Positions 1 through 9,091 of a DNA stretch of 15,598 nt are shown piece by piece. Source of the stretch: Rubrivivax sp. Lineage in GTDB: Bacteria > Pseudomonadota > Gammaproteobacteria > Burkholderiales > Burkholderiaceae_C. Each line of letters starts with the position of its first letter. The stretch's first letter is position 1. The stretch lies in contig JADZCL010000149.1 of the NCBI GenBank assembly GCA_020851615.1, forward strand, positions 1 through 15,598, read 5' to 3'. A model generated the notes under the pieces. The model was not told the DNA's origin and did no database searches. It saw only the letters and a list, made by a program, of their open reading frames with translations. The position numbers were made by a program, and so were the translations under genes.

Positions 1-3000
1 TCTTCCGAATAGGGCTTGCCGAGGTAATGGTCGACGCCGAGCTCCGCCGCGTAGTCACGATGCTTCTGCGCGATGCGCGAGGTGATCATGATCACCGGCA
101 AGGCGGCCAGCGCGGCGTCGGCGCGCAGGTTGCGCACGAGGTCGAAGCCGTCCATGCGCGGCATCTCGATGTCGGTCAGCATGAGCACGGGTCGCTCCTG
201 CGCCAAGCGCTCGATCGCTTCGAGTCCGTCCTTGGCCAGCGCAACCCGGTAGCCTTCGCGCACCAGCAGGCGCTGCGTCACCCGGCGCACCGTCAGCGAG
301 TCGTCCACCACCAGCACCAGGGGCGCCAGCTCGGCATCGGCCTCGGGCTGCGCCTCGGGCATGGCCTGCGTCTGGGCAGCGGGCATCAGCAGCGCGCGGC
401 GGCGCACATCCTCGCCATACAAGGCTGCCAGCGCCACCGGGTTGTAGATCATCGCCACGGCACCCGAAGGCAGCAGCGTCACGCCCGCCAAACCCGGCAG
501 CCGCGCCAGCTGCGGCCCGACGTGCTTGACCACCACCTCCTGGTTGCCCGGCACCTCGTCGACATGCAGCGCCACACGCTGCGCCGCACTGCGTATCACC
601 ACCACCGCCTGCGTCCGGCCCAGCAGCGGCCCGCGCGGGCCACCCTGGAGCAGGCCGCCGAGCCAGAAGAAGGGCAGCACCGCCTCGCCCGCGGCAAGCC
701 CCCCCGTGGCATAGGCCTGCTCGACCTCGGCCGTGGGCACGCGGCGCACCACCTCGACGAGTGTCGAAGGCACGGCGATCTGCAGCTTGTCGCAGCGCAA
801 CAGCACGACCTGGGTGACCGCCGTCGTCAAGGGCAGGACCAGTTTGAAGCGCGTACCCTGGCCGGCGCTGCTGGCCGTCTCGATGCGCCCCCCCATCGCG
901 TTCACTTCGGCGCGCACGACGTCCAGGCCGACGCCACGGCCAGCCAGTTCGGTGACCACCGCTGCGGTACTGAAACCCGGCCGGAAGATCATGTCGCCCA
1001 GCTCGCCGTCGCTCACCTGCGCATCGGCTTGCAGGAGGCCGCGCTCGATCGCGCGCCGCCGGATGCGTGGCAGGTCCAGTCCGGCACCGTCGTCGCGGCA
1101 CTCGACGCCGATCTCGTTGCCTTCCTGGGTAATCGCGATGCGGATCTCACCCACGGCATCCTTGCCCGCAGCCTGGCGGATGGCGGCGTCCTCGATGCCG
1201 TGCACGACACAGTTGCGCAGCAGGTGCTCGAGCGGCCCGACCATGCGCTCAAGCACGCCGCGGTCGACTTCGATCGCCCCGCCGGTGATGTCCAGCCGCA
1301 CCTGCTTGCCGCTGTCCTTGGCCGTCTGGCGCACCACACGGTAGAGACGATCGGCCAGGCTCTCGAACTCGACCATGCGCGTGCGCAGCAGGTCGTCCTG
1401 CAGCTCGCGCGTCAGGCGCGCCTGGGCGGCCAGCTGGTCCTCGGTTGACTGCAGCGTGCGCTGGACCGACCTCTGTACCGTGGCCACGTCGTTGACCGAC
1501 TCGGCCATCATGCGCGTCAGCTCCTGGAAGCGCGTGAAGCGATCCATCTCCAACGGATCGAAGGACTGCGAAGCGGCCTTGGCGGCTTCGATGCGCGAAG
1601 CGATCTGCGAGTCGGCCTGCAACTCGATGTCGCGCAGCTGACTGCGCAGGCGATCCAGGTTGTCGGTGAGGTCGTTCACCGCACCCTGCAGCTGGTGCAT
1701 GTCGGAGTCGATCCGCGCGCGGGTGATGCTCACCTCACCAGCCTGGTTGACGAGCCGGTCCAGCAAGCCTGCGCGCACGCGTACGGCATGCCCGGCACCG
1801 CCACCCGGCCCTTGCGGCGCAGCCTGTGCCGCCGCCTGGCGGTTGTCGAACGATGACCAGTCGATCGCGCGCTGCGGGGCCGCCGGCCGCGGCGCTGCGG
1901 GCGATTGCTCCCGACCGGGTTCGTCCGCGACGGGCGGCGCAGCGGGCAGGGACTCGAGCGTTTGCTCGGCGATCGCCATCGGCAGGGCCACCGGCACGGG
2001 TTCGCTGGCAGGCAGCACGGGCGCCGCGACCGCAGCACCCGGACGGCGCAGCGCATCGAAGGCCGCGGCCATGCGATCGGCGCGGGCCAGCAGCGGCTCG
2101 ATCTGCATCGGCTCGGTCGCTTCGGCCGCGCTCAGGTGCTCGATGGCGGTCTCGAGCCGGTGCGCCATTTCGCCCAGACGCATTGCGCCGGCCAGACGCG
2201 CGCCGCCCTTGAACGTGTGCAAGGTGCGCATGCAGGCCGACGGCGCATCGGCCGAGCCCGGCCGCGAGAGCCAGTCGCGCAATCGCGCCTGAAGCTGCGG
2301 CAGCAGTTCTTCAGCCTCTTCCTCGAAGATCGGGAACAGGTCGTCGTCGATGGCGTCCTCGGCCTCGAAGTCCTCGTCGTCGTCGAAGGCATCCGGGCGC
2401 GCCTGCGGCGTGCGCACCTGCACCTCTGGCAAGGCATCGAAGGCGGCAAAGTTCGTGGCGACGGTGGGCAAGCCCGGCAGCTCCGGCAGCTCCGGGAGCT
2501 CCTGCGGCTGTGCTGGCAGCGCAGGTGGCGCAGTCGATGCGAGCTGAGGGGGTTGCAGGTCCTCGAGGAGGACTGCCTCGGGCTCGGCCTGGAACGGCTG
2601 TTGCGCAAGCCGGCGCTCGACTTCTGCCAGACGCTCCACCAGCCCGGGGTCCAAGGGCTTGAGAAAGCCGGCCGCAAACTGATGCAGCAGGCGGCGGATC
2701 TCCTCGGCCGCCTCGTTGTACAGCGCGGCCTCGTCGGCCGTACCGCTGCCATGGTCGGCCGCACGCATCAGCGCATGCTCCAACGCCCGTGCGAGGCTGG
2801 ACAGATCGACGTAGCCCACCGTGGCCGAACTGCCGGCCAGCGAATGCGCCAACACGACGGTCGAGGCGCCAAGCGGCCGCCGCTCGTGCTCGACGGCCCA
2901 CTCGGCGAGCTCGGTGCACAGCCGGCGCGAAAGCTCGTCGGCCTCGTTCAGATAGATGTTGAAGAGCGGGATCGGGATGCGCAGGTCCCCGATCACCTTG

Positions 3001-6000
3001 GTCTGCTCCTCGGCGTCCGTGGACTCGTCGTCTTCAGGCGAGACGATGACGTCGTCGGCCGGCTCGAGGGGCGGCTGCGGGAGCGGTTCGGGAACAGGCG
3101 GCGCCAGCGCGGTGGCCGCGCCCGCCTGCTCGAAGTCACCGAAGTCGATCTCGACGACGTCGGCCAGTTCGGGCGCCGCGGGCGCCTCGTGTTGCACGAG
3201 CAGGTCGTGCGTGTCCGCCGTCTCGAATGCGGCCAGCGGCAGCGTGGCTTCGACGGATGACACCGGTGGCAGTTCCGGTGACGCCAGGCCCTGCAGTTCG
3301 ACTTCGCCTGCGTCACCGAATTCAAGCTGGAAGCTGGGGCTGGCCGGCGCTGCAGCCGTTGGCAGCACAGGCGTCAGCTCGAGATCGGACGCCAGCGGCA
3401 GGTCGGGAACATGGTCGATCAGGCGGTCGCCACGGTGCTCACCGGTCAGGAGCCCGGGCGCGTCGGCAAGATCCGGCACGGGTGACCCGACATCGTCCAC
3501 CGTCAAGTCCGCCGCCATGCCTTGCGGCTCGGGATCGAAGGCCAGCTCGACCAGTTCGGGCAACTCGACCTGCGGCAGCGCATCGTCGAGGACGGGCGGC
3601 ACGGCCCCGCCCGCGCTGGCCGCAGCGATCGGCAGACGCACCCCTTGCAGCCGCAGCGCGTCGGCAGCAGCAGCTACCGGCGCGCTGTGAAAGGCGTTGG
3701 CGTCACCCGCCGCGATCGCCTCGGTCCAGGCCGCCAGGTGCGCCAGCGCCTCCTGCGTGAAGCCCGCCAGGTCGGCGTCCACCTCCGGTGCGCTCGCCAG
3801 GCGCGCGTTGTAGAGCTGTTCGCAGGCCCAGGCCGCTTCGCCGTAGTCTCGCAGGCCCACCATGCGCGAACTGCCCTTGAGCGTGTGGAAGGCACGGCGC
3901 ACGGTCGTCAACTCGCCCAGATCCTGTGGCTCCTCGGCCAAACGGGCCAGGGACGCGTGCGCCGTCTCGAGCACCTCGCGCGCCTCCTCGAGGAAGATCT
4001 CGCGCATCTCGGCGTCGTCCTCAAGCTTGACCGAGGCTGGCGGCAGCGGCGCGGGGACCGGCACCGGCTCGGGCAGCGGCGCCGCAAGCAGGCTGCCCAC
4101 GGCCTGTGCCAGTTCGGCGCCGACGGCCTGGCGGGTCTCGTCGTCACTGCTGCGCGCAAGAGCCTGTCGCGCACTGCTGACGGCGCCCGCAACGCCAGGC
4201 AGGTCAGCCGCCAGGGCGCGCTGGCCCAGCAGTTCGAGCGCCGCCGCATGATCGGCGGTGGGCGCACTGCTGACGCTGTCGGCCAGCGCGCGCGCCTGCT
4301 CGGCCAGCGGCGCAGCGGCCAGCGGCGCGGCGTCTGCGGCGACGAATACCGGCGGCCGCTCGCTCTGGCCCATCACCGCCGACAGGCTGCCCTGCGCGGC
4401 GTCGAAGCGAAACAGCGACTTGGCCAGTGCCGGTTGCACGCTCAGCATGTCGATCAGGAAGCTGAGCGCGCCCAGGTTGTCGGCCAGGTGATCGAAGGTC
4501 CCAGCCCGGCTCGCCAGATCGGGGTCGACTTCGGTCTGCGCCAGGGCGTCGACCTCGTCGCGCATGTGCAGCACCGCCGCCGACGCCTGCTCCAGCCCCA
4601 GCACCGAGAACACGCCGCGCATCGCCTGCAACTGACCGGGAACCGGAATCAGCAGCTCGCGCTGCGCCGGGTCGCGGAAATACTGGTCGATCTGCTTCTC
4701 GACCTCGGACAGCGACGCGCGCAACTCGTGCACGACACTGCCCATGGTCTGGCGGTCGGAGACACGGCGGTAGAGCTCCTCCATCCACGGTTCGAGCGGC
4801 TGGGGCTGCCCTCCCCGCTGCATGTCCTCCACGCGCTCGGCAAGGCGCTGCACCCGCTGGGGCAGCTCGGGCAGGTCAAGCTCGCCGTCCTCCAGCGTCG
4901 CATCGACATAGAGGATGGCGGTCGCCACTTCCATCGCCAGCGGCGGCGCCGGGTTGCCGCCAGCGGCCTGGACCTGGCTGACCGTCTCCTGCAGCACCCG
5001 CGCCAGGCGGGCCCCGCCGGGAAACAGGCGTTCGATCGAATCGCCCACCAGCGCGACCTGCTCGCCAAGGCCCGCCAGGCGATGCGCTTCCCCACCGGCC
5101 ACGGCAGACCAGGCATCCTTCGCACCGGCCACCCGCTTGCGGGCCTGCGCGATCCACGCCGGGTCGTAGCGGCCCAGGAGTTGCTGCTCGTAGTCCAGCG
5201 CAGCCTCGGGCGCAAGGCGCCAGGCCTCGCGCACCGCGGCCAGTCGCGGCGACGGGGCAGCGCCCGCAGCCGCGTGCGCGCAATAGAAGAGCAGGTCCTG
5301 CGCCAGTCGTTCCGAAGGTGCATCCTGGCGTCGTGCACTCAGGCGCAACTGCGCCAGCAGACGGGCGGCCATGCGCTTGGTGTGCAGGTCCGCATGCGGC
5401 AGCACGCCGCCGGCCTCGGCCTCGGCAAAGGCGGCGCTCAACTGCCACAGCGCAGACGCCCGGCCCTCGCTGCCGGCGGCCAGATCGGCACAAAGGTCCG
5501 ACAGGCGCTGCCAGGCAAGCGCGTCCGGGCGACGCATCAGGCGCAGCACGATGGCCTCCATGCTGCCAAGCGCCGCCTCGTCGGCGGCACGCGCAACCGT
5601 CGCCGGCGCAGGCGCATTCAGGTCACGCCAGGCGAAGTCGGCTTCCCACAGATCGGCCGGATGTGCGCGATCAGCGCCTGCCAGCACCTGCACTTCGGCG
5701 TATTGCGGGAACAGGGCCACCGGCGACACGCGCTTGCCCGCCAGCCGCCGACCCAGAAAATCGAGCAGCGCAAAGGAGGCGCGCTCGATCGTCTGCACCG
5801 ACGCCTCGCTGACCGGTGTCTGCCGCGCCACCATGCGCTGCACCGCGGTCTCGGCGGCGCGCAGCAATCGCGCGCCCGCACGCATCCCGACCAGCTCGAG
5901 CGCGCCTGCACCCTGATGCAGTTGGATGCGCGCACCTCGCAGCGCGGTCGGATCGACCGCATCGACATCGGATTGCCCCGCCGATTGCGACTCGCGCAGG

Positions 6001-6110
6001 AAGCGGCGCAAGCCCTTGTGGGCCGTCTCCAGCGCCCGGCGCAGCTCAACGTGGACCCAGGCAAGGGCGCTCAGGTCTTCGGTGGGCGTGTTGTCCTGGG
6101 TATCGGCCAC
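1..6110 (-). CDS. chpA: ChpA/PilL-type hybrid chemotaxis histidine kinase, 3' end cut by the window
   Basis: Hybrid CheA-like kinase of the type IV pilus chemosensory (Pil-Chp) system; cytoplasmic, autophosphorylates on Hpt histidines and passes phosphate to PilG, PilH and its own receiver. One open frame gives 2036 visible residues. Order: an N-terminal Hpt-like domain (H65, in LHQGAGALELVG, degenerate); a helical region around H461; Hpt at H742 (FHTLKGSSRMVG); a long acidic, Pro-rich linker; Hpt-like at H1089 (AHSLAGSS, Lys replaced by Ala); Hpt at H1298 (LHTFKGGARL); P3 dimerisation about 1442-1580; HATPase with N box (HLLRNCVVHGIED, N1633) and G boxes DDGAGL and GRGVGLDVV; CheW-like domain about 1765-1900; receiver with D1936/D1937, phospho-acceptor D1980 and the conserved Lys in YLGKPY at the edge. 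P. aeruginosa ChpA is longer (about 2470) with more Hpt modules. The start is a GTG at 6108-6110, with AGGA eight bases upstream; no upstream ATG fits. Last gene of the visible operon, 61 bases after pilJ. Confidence 0.95.
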   Translation of the reverse strand, partial: MADTQDNTPTEDLSALAWVHVELRRALETAHKGLRRFLRESQSAGQSDVDAVDPTALRGARIQLHQGAGALELVGMRAGARLLRAAETAVQRMVARQTPVSEASVQTIERASFALLDFLGRRLAGKRVSPVALFPQYAEVQVLAGADRAHPADLWEADFAWRDLNAPAPATVARAADEAALGSMEAIVLRLMRRPDALAWQRLSDLCADLAAGSEGRASALWQLSAAFAEAEAGGVLPHADLHTKRMAARLLAQLRLSARRQDAPSERLAQDLLFYCAHAAAGAAPSPRLAAVREAWRLAPEAALDYEQQLLGRYDPAWIAQARKRVAGAKDAWSAVAGGEAHRLAGLGEQVALVGDSIERLFPGGARLARVLQETVSQVQAAGGNPAPPLAMEVATAILYVDATLEDGELDLPELPQRVQRLAERVEDMQRGGQPQPLEPWMEELYRRVSDRQTMGSVVHELRASLSEVEKQIDQYFRDPAQRELLIPVPGQLQAMRGVFSVLGLEQASAAVLHMRDEVDALAQTEVDPDLASRAGTFDHLADNLGALSFLIDMLSVQPALAKSLFRFDAAQGSLSAVMGQSERPPVFVAADAAPLAAAPLAEQARALADSVSSAPTADHAAALELLGQRALAADLPGVAGAVSSARQALARSSDDETRQAVGAELAQAVGSLLAAPLPEPVPVPAPLPPASVKLEDDAEMREIFLEEAREVLETAHASLARLAEEPQDLGELTTVRRAFHTLKGSSRMVGLRDYGEAAWACEQLYNARLASAPEVDADLAGFTQEALAHLAAWTEAIAAGDANAFHSAPVAAAADALRLQGVRLPIAAASAGGAVPPVLDDALPQVELPELVELAFDPEPQGMAADLTVDDVGSPVPDLADAPGLLTGEHRGDRLIDHVPDLPLASDLELTPVLPTAAAPASPSFQLEFGDAGEVELQGLASPELPPVSSVEATLPLAAFETADTHDLLVQHEAPAAPELADVVEIDFGDFEQAGAATALAPPVPEPLPQPPLEPADDVIVSPEDDESTDAEEQTKVIGDLRIPIPLFNIYLNEADELSRRLCTELAEWAVEHERRPLGASTVVLAHSLAGSSATVGYVDLSSLARALEHALMRAADHGSGTADEAALYNEAAEEIRRLLHQFAAGFLKPLDPGLVERLAEVERRLAQQPFQAEPEAVLLEDLQPPQLASTAPPALPAQPQELPELPELPGLPTVATNFAAFDALPEVQVRTPQARPDAFDDDEDFEAEDAIDDDLFPIFEEEAEELLPQLQARLRDWLSRPGSADAPSACMRTLHTFKGGARLAGAMRLGEMAHRLETAIEHLSAAEATEPMQIEPLLARADRMAAAFDALRRPGAAVAAPVLPASEPVPVALPMAIAEQTLESLPAAPPVADEPGREQSPAAPRPAAPQRAIDWSSFDNRQAAAQAAPQGPGGGAGHAVRVRAGLLDRLVNQAGEVSITRARIDSDMHQLQGAVNDLTDNLDRLRSQLRDIELQADSQIASRIEAAKAASQSFDPLEMDRFTRFQELTRMMAESVNDVATVQRSVQRTLQSTEDQLAAQARLTRELQDDLLRTRMVEFESLADRLYRVVRQTAKDSGKQVRLDITGGAIEVDRGVLERMVGPLEHLLRNCVVHGIEDAAIRQAAGKDAVGEIRIAITQEGNEIGVECRDDGAGLDLPRIRRRAIERGLLQADAQVSDGELGDMIFRPGFSTAAVVTELAGRGVGLDVVRAEVNAMGGRIETASSAGQGTRFKLVLPLTTAVTQVVLLRCDKLQIAVPSTLVEVVRRVPTAEVEQAYATGGLAAGEAVLPFFWLGGLLQGGPRGPLLGRTQAVVVIRSAAQRVALHVDEVPGNQEVVVKHVGPQLARLPGLAGVTLLPSGAVAMIYNPVALAALYGEDVRRRALLMPAAQTQAMPEAQPEADAELAPLVLVVDDSLTVRRVTQRLLVREGYRVALAKDGLEAIERLAQERPVLMLTDIEMPRMDGFDLVRNLRADAALAALPVIMITSRIAQKHRDYAAELGVDHYLGKPYSE

Positions 6111-6118
6111 GGCGACGG

Positions 6119-6122
6119 TCCT
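6119..6122 (-). promoter_or_regulatory. Ribosome binding site for chpA
   Basis: Reading the minus strand, AGGA lies eight bases before the GTG at 6108-6110. It supports this GTG as the chpA start; the next in-frame ATG lies well inside the first Hpt-like domain. Confidence 0.55.
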
Positions 6123-6171
6123 GCTGGGCTTGGGGATGGATGAGGCTGGAGCGGCAGTTGCAAGAGAGCCT

Positions 6172-8475
6172 TCACGACACCTTGAAACGCGCCACCGAGG
6201 CCTTCAGGTCGTCGGCGGTGCGCGAGAGCTCACGCACCATCTGGGCGGTCGAGCGCGTCCCCTCGCCGGTCTGTTCGGTGACCGCGAAGATGTGCTGGAT
6301 GTTGGCTGCCACGACGTTGGCCGAATCGGCCTCGCGCGAGGCCTGGTCGGAGATGTGGCCGATCAGCTCGGCGAGGCGGCGCGTCACACCGTCGATGTCG
6401 GCCAGCGCGCTGCCGGCCGCATCAGACAGCCGCGCGCCCTCGACCACGCCCTGCGTCGAGCGCTCCATCGCCGCCACGGCGTCCTGCGTGTCGGTCTGAA
6501 TCGCCCGCACGATGGCCGCGATCTGGCGCGTGGCGTCGCCCGAGCGCTCGGCCAGGCGCTGCACTTCCTCGGCCACGACCGAGAACCCGCGCCCGGCCTC
6601 GCCAGCCGAGGCAGCCTGGATCGCAGCGTTGAGGGCCAGCACGTTGGTCTGCTCGGTGATGTCCGAGATCAGCTCGGTGATCTCGCCGATCTCCTGCGAC
6701 GACTCACCCAGGCGCTTGATGCGCTTGGCGGTGTCCTGGATCTGGTCGCGGATCGAGTTCATGCCGCCGATCGTGTTCTGCACCGCCGTCAGGCCGGATT
6801 CGGTCGCCTCCAGCGACTGGTGGGCGACCTGGGCCGTCTGCTGCGCCTGTGCCGAAACGTCGTTGATGCGCCCGGCCATCTGCAACACCGACTCGCCGGT
6901 CTCGCGGATCTCACGCAGCTGCTCGGTCGACGCCGCCAGCAGCTCGATCGACGTCTGCTCGACCTGCTGGGTCGTCTCCGTCACCCGCGCCACCGTGCTC
7001 TGCACCGCCTCCACCAGCGAGCGCAGTTCCTCGACCGTGTAGTTCACCGAGTCGGCAATGGCGCCGGTGATGTCCTCGGTCACCGTGGCCTGCTGGGTCA
7101 GGTCACCTTCGGCCACCGTCTGCAGCTCATTCATCAGGCGCAGGATCGCGGCCTGGTTGGCGTCGTTGACCCGCTTGGCTTCCTGCTCCTGGCGCTCGGC
7201 CTCCAGGCGTTGCGACTCGGCAACCTGCGAACGTGCGGTCTGGTCGACGACGAACAGGCGCAGCAGGCCCAGGCCGCCGACCAGCATCAGGAGCACGGCC
7301 AGCACCGCCGCCAGCATCGCCGGCAGGCCGACCCCGCCGCTCTCGACCAGCCCCTGCTGCAGCGTCCCCAGGCCCCGGCGCAGGGGCTCGCTGTCGTTGA
7401 TGATGGTGGTGTGTGCATCGCGCGCGGCGACCAGGCCCTGCAGGTTGCCCAGGATCGCGCCAGCCTGACCCCGGGTCTCGTCGAACAGCTTCTGCAACTG
7501 CTGCAACCGCTCGCGCACCTGTGGATCACGGGCAGCGCTCAAGTGCATCTCCGCGCTGCCGGCAAGCAGGCCATCGGCCAGCTCCTTGAAGCTGTTGAGA
7601 TCCTTGCCGAACTGGAACACGGCCTCGGGGCCCACGCCCTCCATCGTCTGGAACTCGTTGGCGACCTTGCCGATGCGCTGCGTCAACATCACCAGCTGGC
7701 CGGCCGCTGACACCTCCGCCGCCGGCGCGTTCTGCTGCAGCTTGAGCGCCGAAACCGATTCCGCCAGATCGAGCAGTTCGCCCGACTGCCGGTTGATGTT
7801 GCGCAGCGAGCTGCCGGCCTGCGTCAACGCCCGCTGCTGCGCCATCACGGTGCGGGCGCTCTTCTCGGCCCGGTCCACCAGGGGCAGCAGGATCTGCACC
7901 TCTTCGTGGAGCACATCGGTTGCTGCCGGAATATCCCCTTCGCCGCTGGCCAGTCCCCGCACGTTGCGCGCCAGCATCTCCGCGCTCTCGTTGACCTCGG
8001 CAAAGGCCGGCACGCTGCCCAGCAAGGCCTGCGAGACGGACTTCGCCAGCCGCTGCGACTGCGTCTGCGCCTGCCCCGCTGCCGTCACCTGCGCCGCACT
8101 GCGCCCGGCGTTGCGCAGCGCCAGCACGGCGATCAGGATCAGCAGCACCAGGCCGACGCCGAACACCGCCAGCAGCACGCGCTGCTGGCGTGCCGTGGAC
8201 CAGTGCCCGATCAGCGGCAGACCCGAGGCCGGCGCCTCGTCGAGCTCGGCGCTCAGGCGCGATTCGGCAAAATCGGCCGCCAGTTCCGACGGTGCCGCCT
8301 CGGAGATGATCGACGGCTCGTCACGCGGCAACGCCGAGTCGGGGAGCATCGAACCCGGCCCCAGGCGCATCGTCCGCTCCATCGCGTCCTCCGGCATCAT
8401 CGACGGCAAGCCGCCCTCGGTGACGGGTTCGTCCGCCTTGCGGGGCGAGCCGGCGATCTTGTCCAGGAAGCTCAT
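6172..8475 (-). CDS. pilJ: PilJ-type methyl-accepting chemotaxis receptor
   Basis: Inner-membrane chemoreceptor of the type IV pilus chemosensory array, 767 residues. Residues 1-95 form a polar, acidic N-terminal cytoplasmic extension. TM1 is about 97-120. The periplasmic segment, about 121-380, resembles the tandem helical PilJ sensor domains (several Q-RLAK/QRIGKV-like helices). TM2 is about 382-410, followed by a HAMP-like region about 435-490. The signalling coiled coil has its hairpin tip at about 603-640 (EITEQTNVLALNAAIQAA), the segment that contacts CheW and CheA proteins. It ends FKVS with no CheR-docking pentapeptide. P. aeruginosa PilJ is about 680 residues, so the surplus sits mostly at the N-terminus. 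The ATG is well supported by GAGGA four bases upstream. It lies 66 bases after pilI and 61 before chpA, without the pilK gene seen in Pseudomonas between pilJ and chpA. Confidence 0.95.
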   Translation of the reverse strand: MSFLDKIAGSPRKADEPVTEGGLPSMMPEDAMERTMRLGPGSMLPDSALPRDEPSIISEAAPSELAADFAESRLSAELDEAPASGLPLIGHWSTARQQRVLLAVFGVGLVLLILIAVLALRNAGRSAAQVTAAGQAQTQSQRLAKSVSQALLGSVPAFAEVNESAEMLARNVRGLASGEGDIPAATDVLHEEVQILLPLVDRAEKSARTVMAQQRALTQAGSSLRNINRQSGELLDLAESVSALKLQQNAPAAEVSAAGQLVMLTQRIGKVANEFQTMEGVGPEAVFQFGKDLNSFKELADGLLAGSAEMHLSAARDPQVRERLQQLQKLFDETRGQAGAILGNLQGLVAARDAHTTIINDSEPLRRGLGTLQQGLVESGGVGLPAMLAAVLAVLLMLVGGLGLLRLFVVDQTARSQVAESQRLEAERQEQEAKRVNDANQAAILRLMNELQTVAEGDLTQQATVTEDITGAIADSVNYTVEELRSLVEAVQSTVARVTETTQQVEQTSIELLAASTEQLREIRETGESVLQMAGRINDVSAQAQQTAQVAHQSLEATESGLTAVQNTIGGMNSIRDQIQDTAKRIKRLGESSQEIGEITELISDITEQTNVLALNAAIQAASAGEAGRGFSVVAEEVQRLAERSGDATRQIAAIVRAIQTDTQDAVAAMERSTQGVVEGARLSDAAGSALADIDGVTRRLAELIGHISDQASREADSANVVAANIQHIFAVTEQTGEGTRSTAQMVRELSRTADDLKASVARFKVS

Positions 8476-8479
8476 GAGG

Positions 8480-8484
8480 TCCTC
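8480..8484 (-). promoter_or_regulatory. Ribosome binding site for pilJ
   Basis: GAGGA on the minus strand, four bases before the pilJ ATG at 8473-8475. It fixes the start and so makes the unusually long N-terminal cytoplasmic extension of this receptor part of the real protein. Confidence 0.6.
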
Positions 8485-8541
8485 ATCGATTCGGCGCGTA
8501 CGGTCGGTCTCGGGGCCAGGCGCGGGTGACGGGGGTGGCGG

Positions 8542-9072
8542 TCAGGTGCCAATGGCCAGGAACTGCTCCTGCTGAGCCAGGGTGGCGAGATCGATCTCCT
8601 GCCACTCCTGCCCTTGTTCGTCGGCAAACAGGGTGCCTGCAAAGGCCGGTCGGGGCTCCAGTGCCTGCGGCAGCGCACGCAGTTGGCCGGGATTGCGCAG
8701 ACCCGCCAGGCCGTCCACCAGCACCGCACACTGCGCACCCGACGCCGGATTGAGCGTCAGCAGCCGCGCCTGCTCGGTGAGCCCCTGGGCCGCCAGCGGC
8801 CGCTCCCGCAGGCCCAGGAAACCCGCGAGGTCGACCACGCCATGCAGCCCCCCGCGCAGGTTGGCCACACCCAGGAACCAGGGCTTGGTGTGCGGAACCG
8901 GCAACACGCCGACCGCGGTGAAGATCTCGCCGGCACTGCGCAGCGGGAAGAGCAGGCCGGTGCTGGCGCAATGCGCGGCCAGCCAGGAGGCCGAGGGCAG
9001 CTCGGTCATCGCGGCCTGCAAACGCGCGGCCAGCCGGCTCTGCAATTCCCTCAGGGCTTCGCGCTTGGCCAT
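8542..9072 (-). CDS. pilI: PilI, CheW-like chemotaxis adaptor
   Basis: CheW-domain scaffold, 176 residues, that would link the PilJ receptor to the ChpA kinase in the cytoplasmic array. The CheW signature GVANLRG is at residues 68-74, followed by the DLAGFLGL strand and helix. The N-terminus (MAKREALRELQSRLAARLQ) is the helical lead-in usual for PilI. Length matches PilI of P. aeruginosa (about 178). The frame stays open upstream to 9249, but that stretch overlaps pilH, and the ATG at 9070-9072 gives the family-typical N-terminus. No strong Shine-Dalgarno is visible. The gene begins only 19 bases after the pilH stop, so translational coupling is likely. There is no frameshift or missing core motif. 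Confidence 0.93.
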   Translation of the reverse strand: MAKREALRELQSRLAARLQAAMTELPSASWLAAHCASTGLLFPLRSAGEIFTAVGVLPVPHTKPWFLGVANLRGGLHGVVDLAGFLGLRERPLAAQGLTEQARLLTLNPASGAQCAVLVDGLAGLRNPGQLRALPQALEPRPAFAGTLFADEQGQEWQEIDLATLAQQEQFLAIGT

Positions 9073-9091
9073 GGTGTCGATCGGCCGCCGC

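Noticed and set aside
3522..6143. Very long plus-strand open frame (873 codons) opposite chpA, and another at 5926-7710
   Set aside because: Their translations are Arg/Gln/His/Leu-rich without any domain, while the opposite strand codes for continuous ChpA and PilJ with intact motifs. They are shadows caused by high GC and codon bias.
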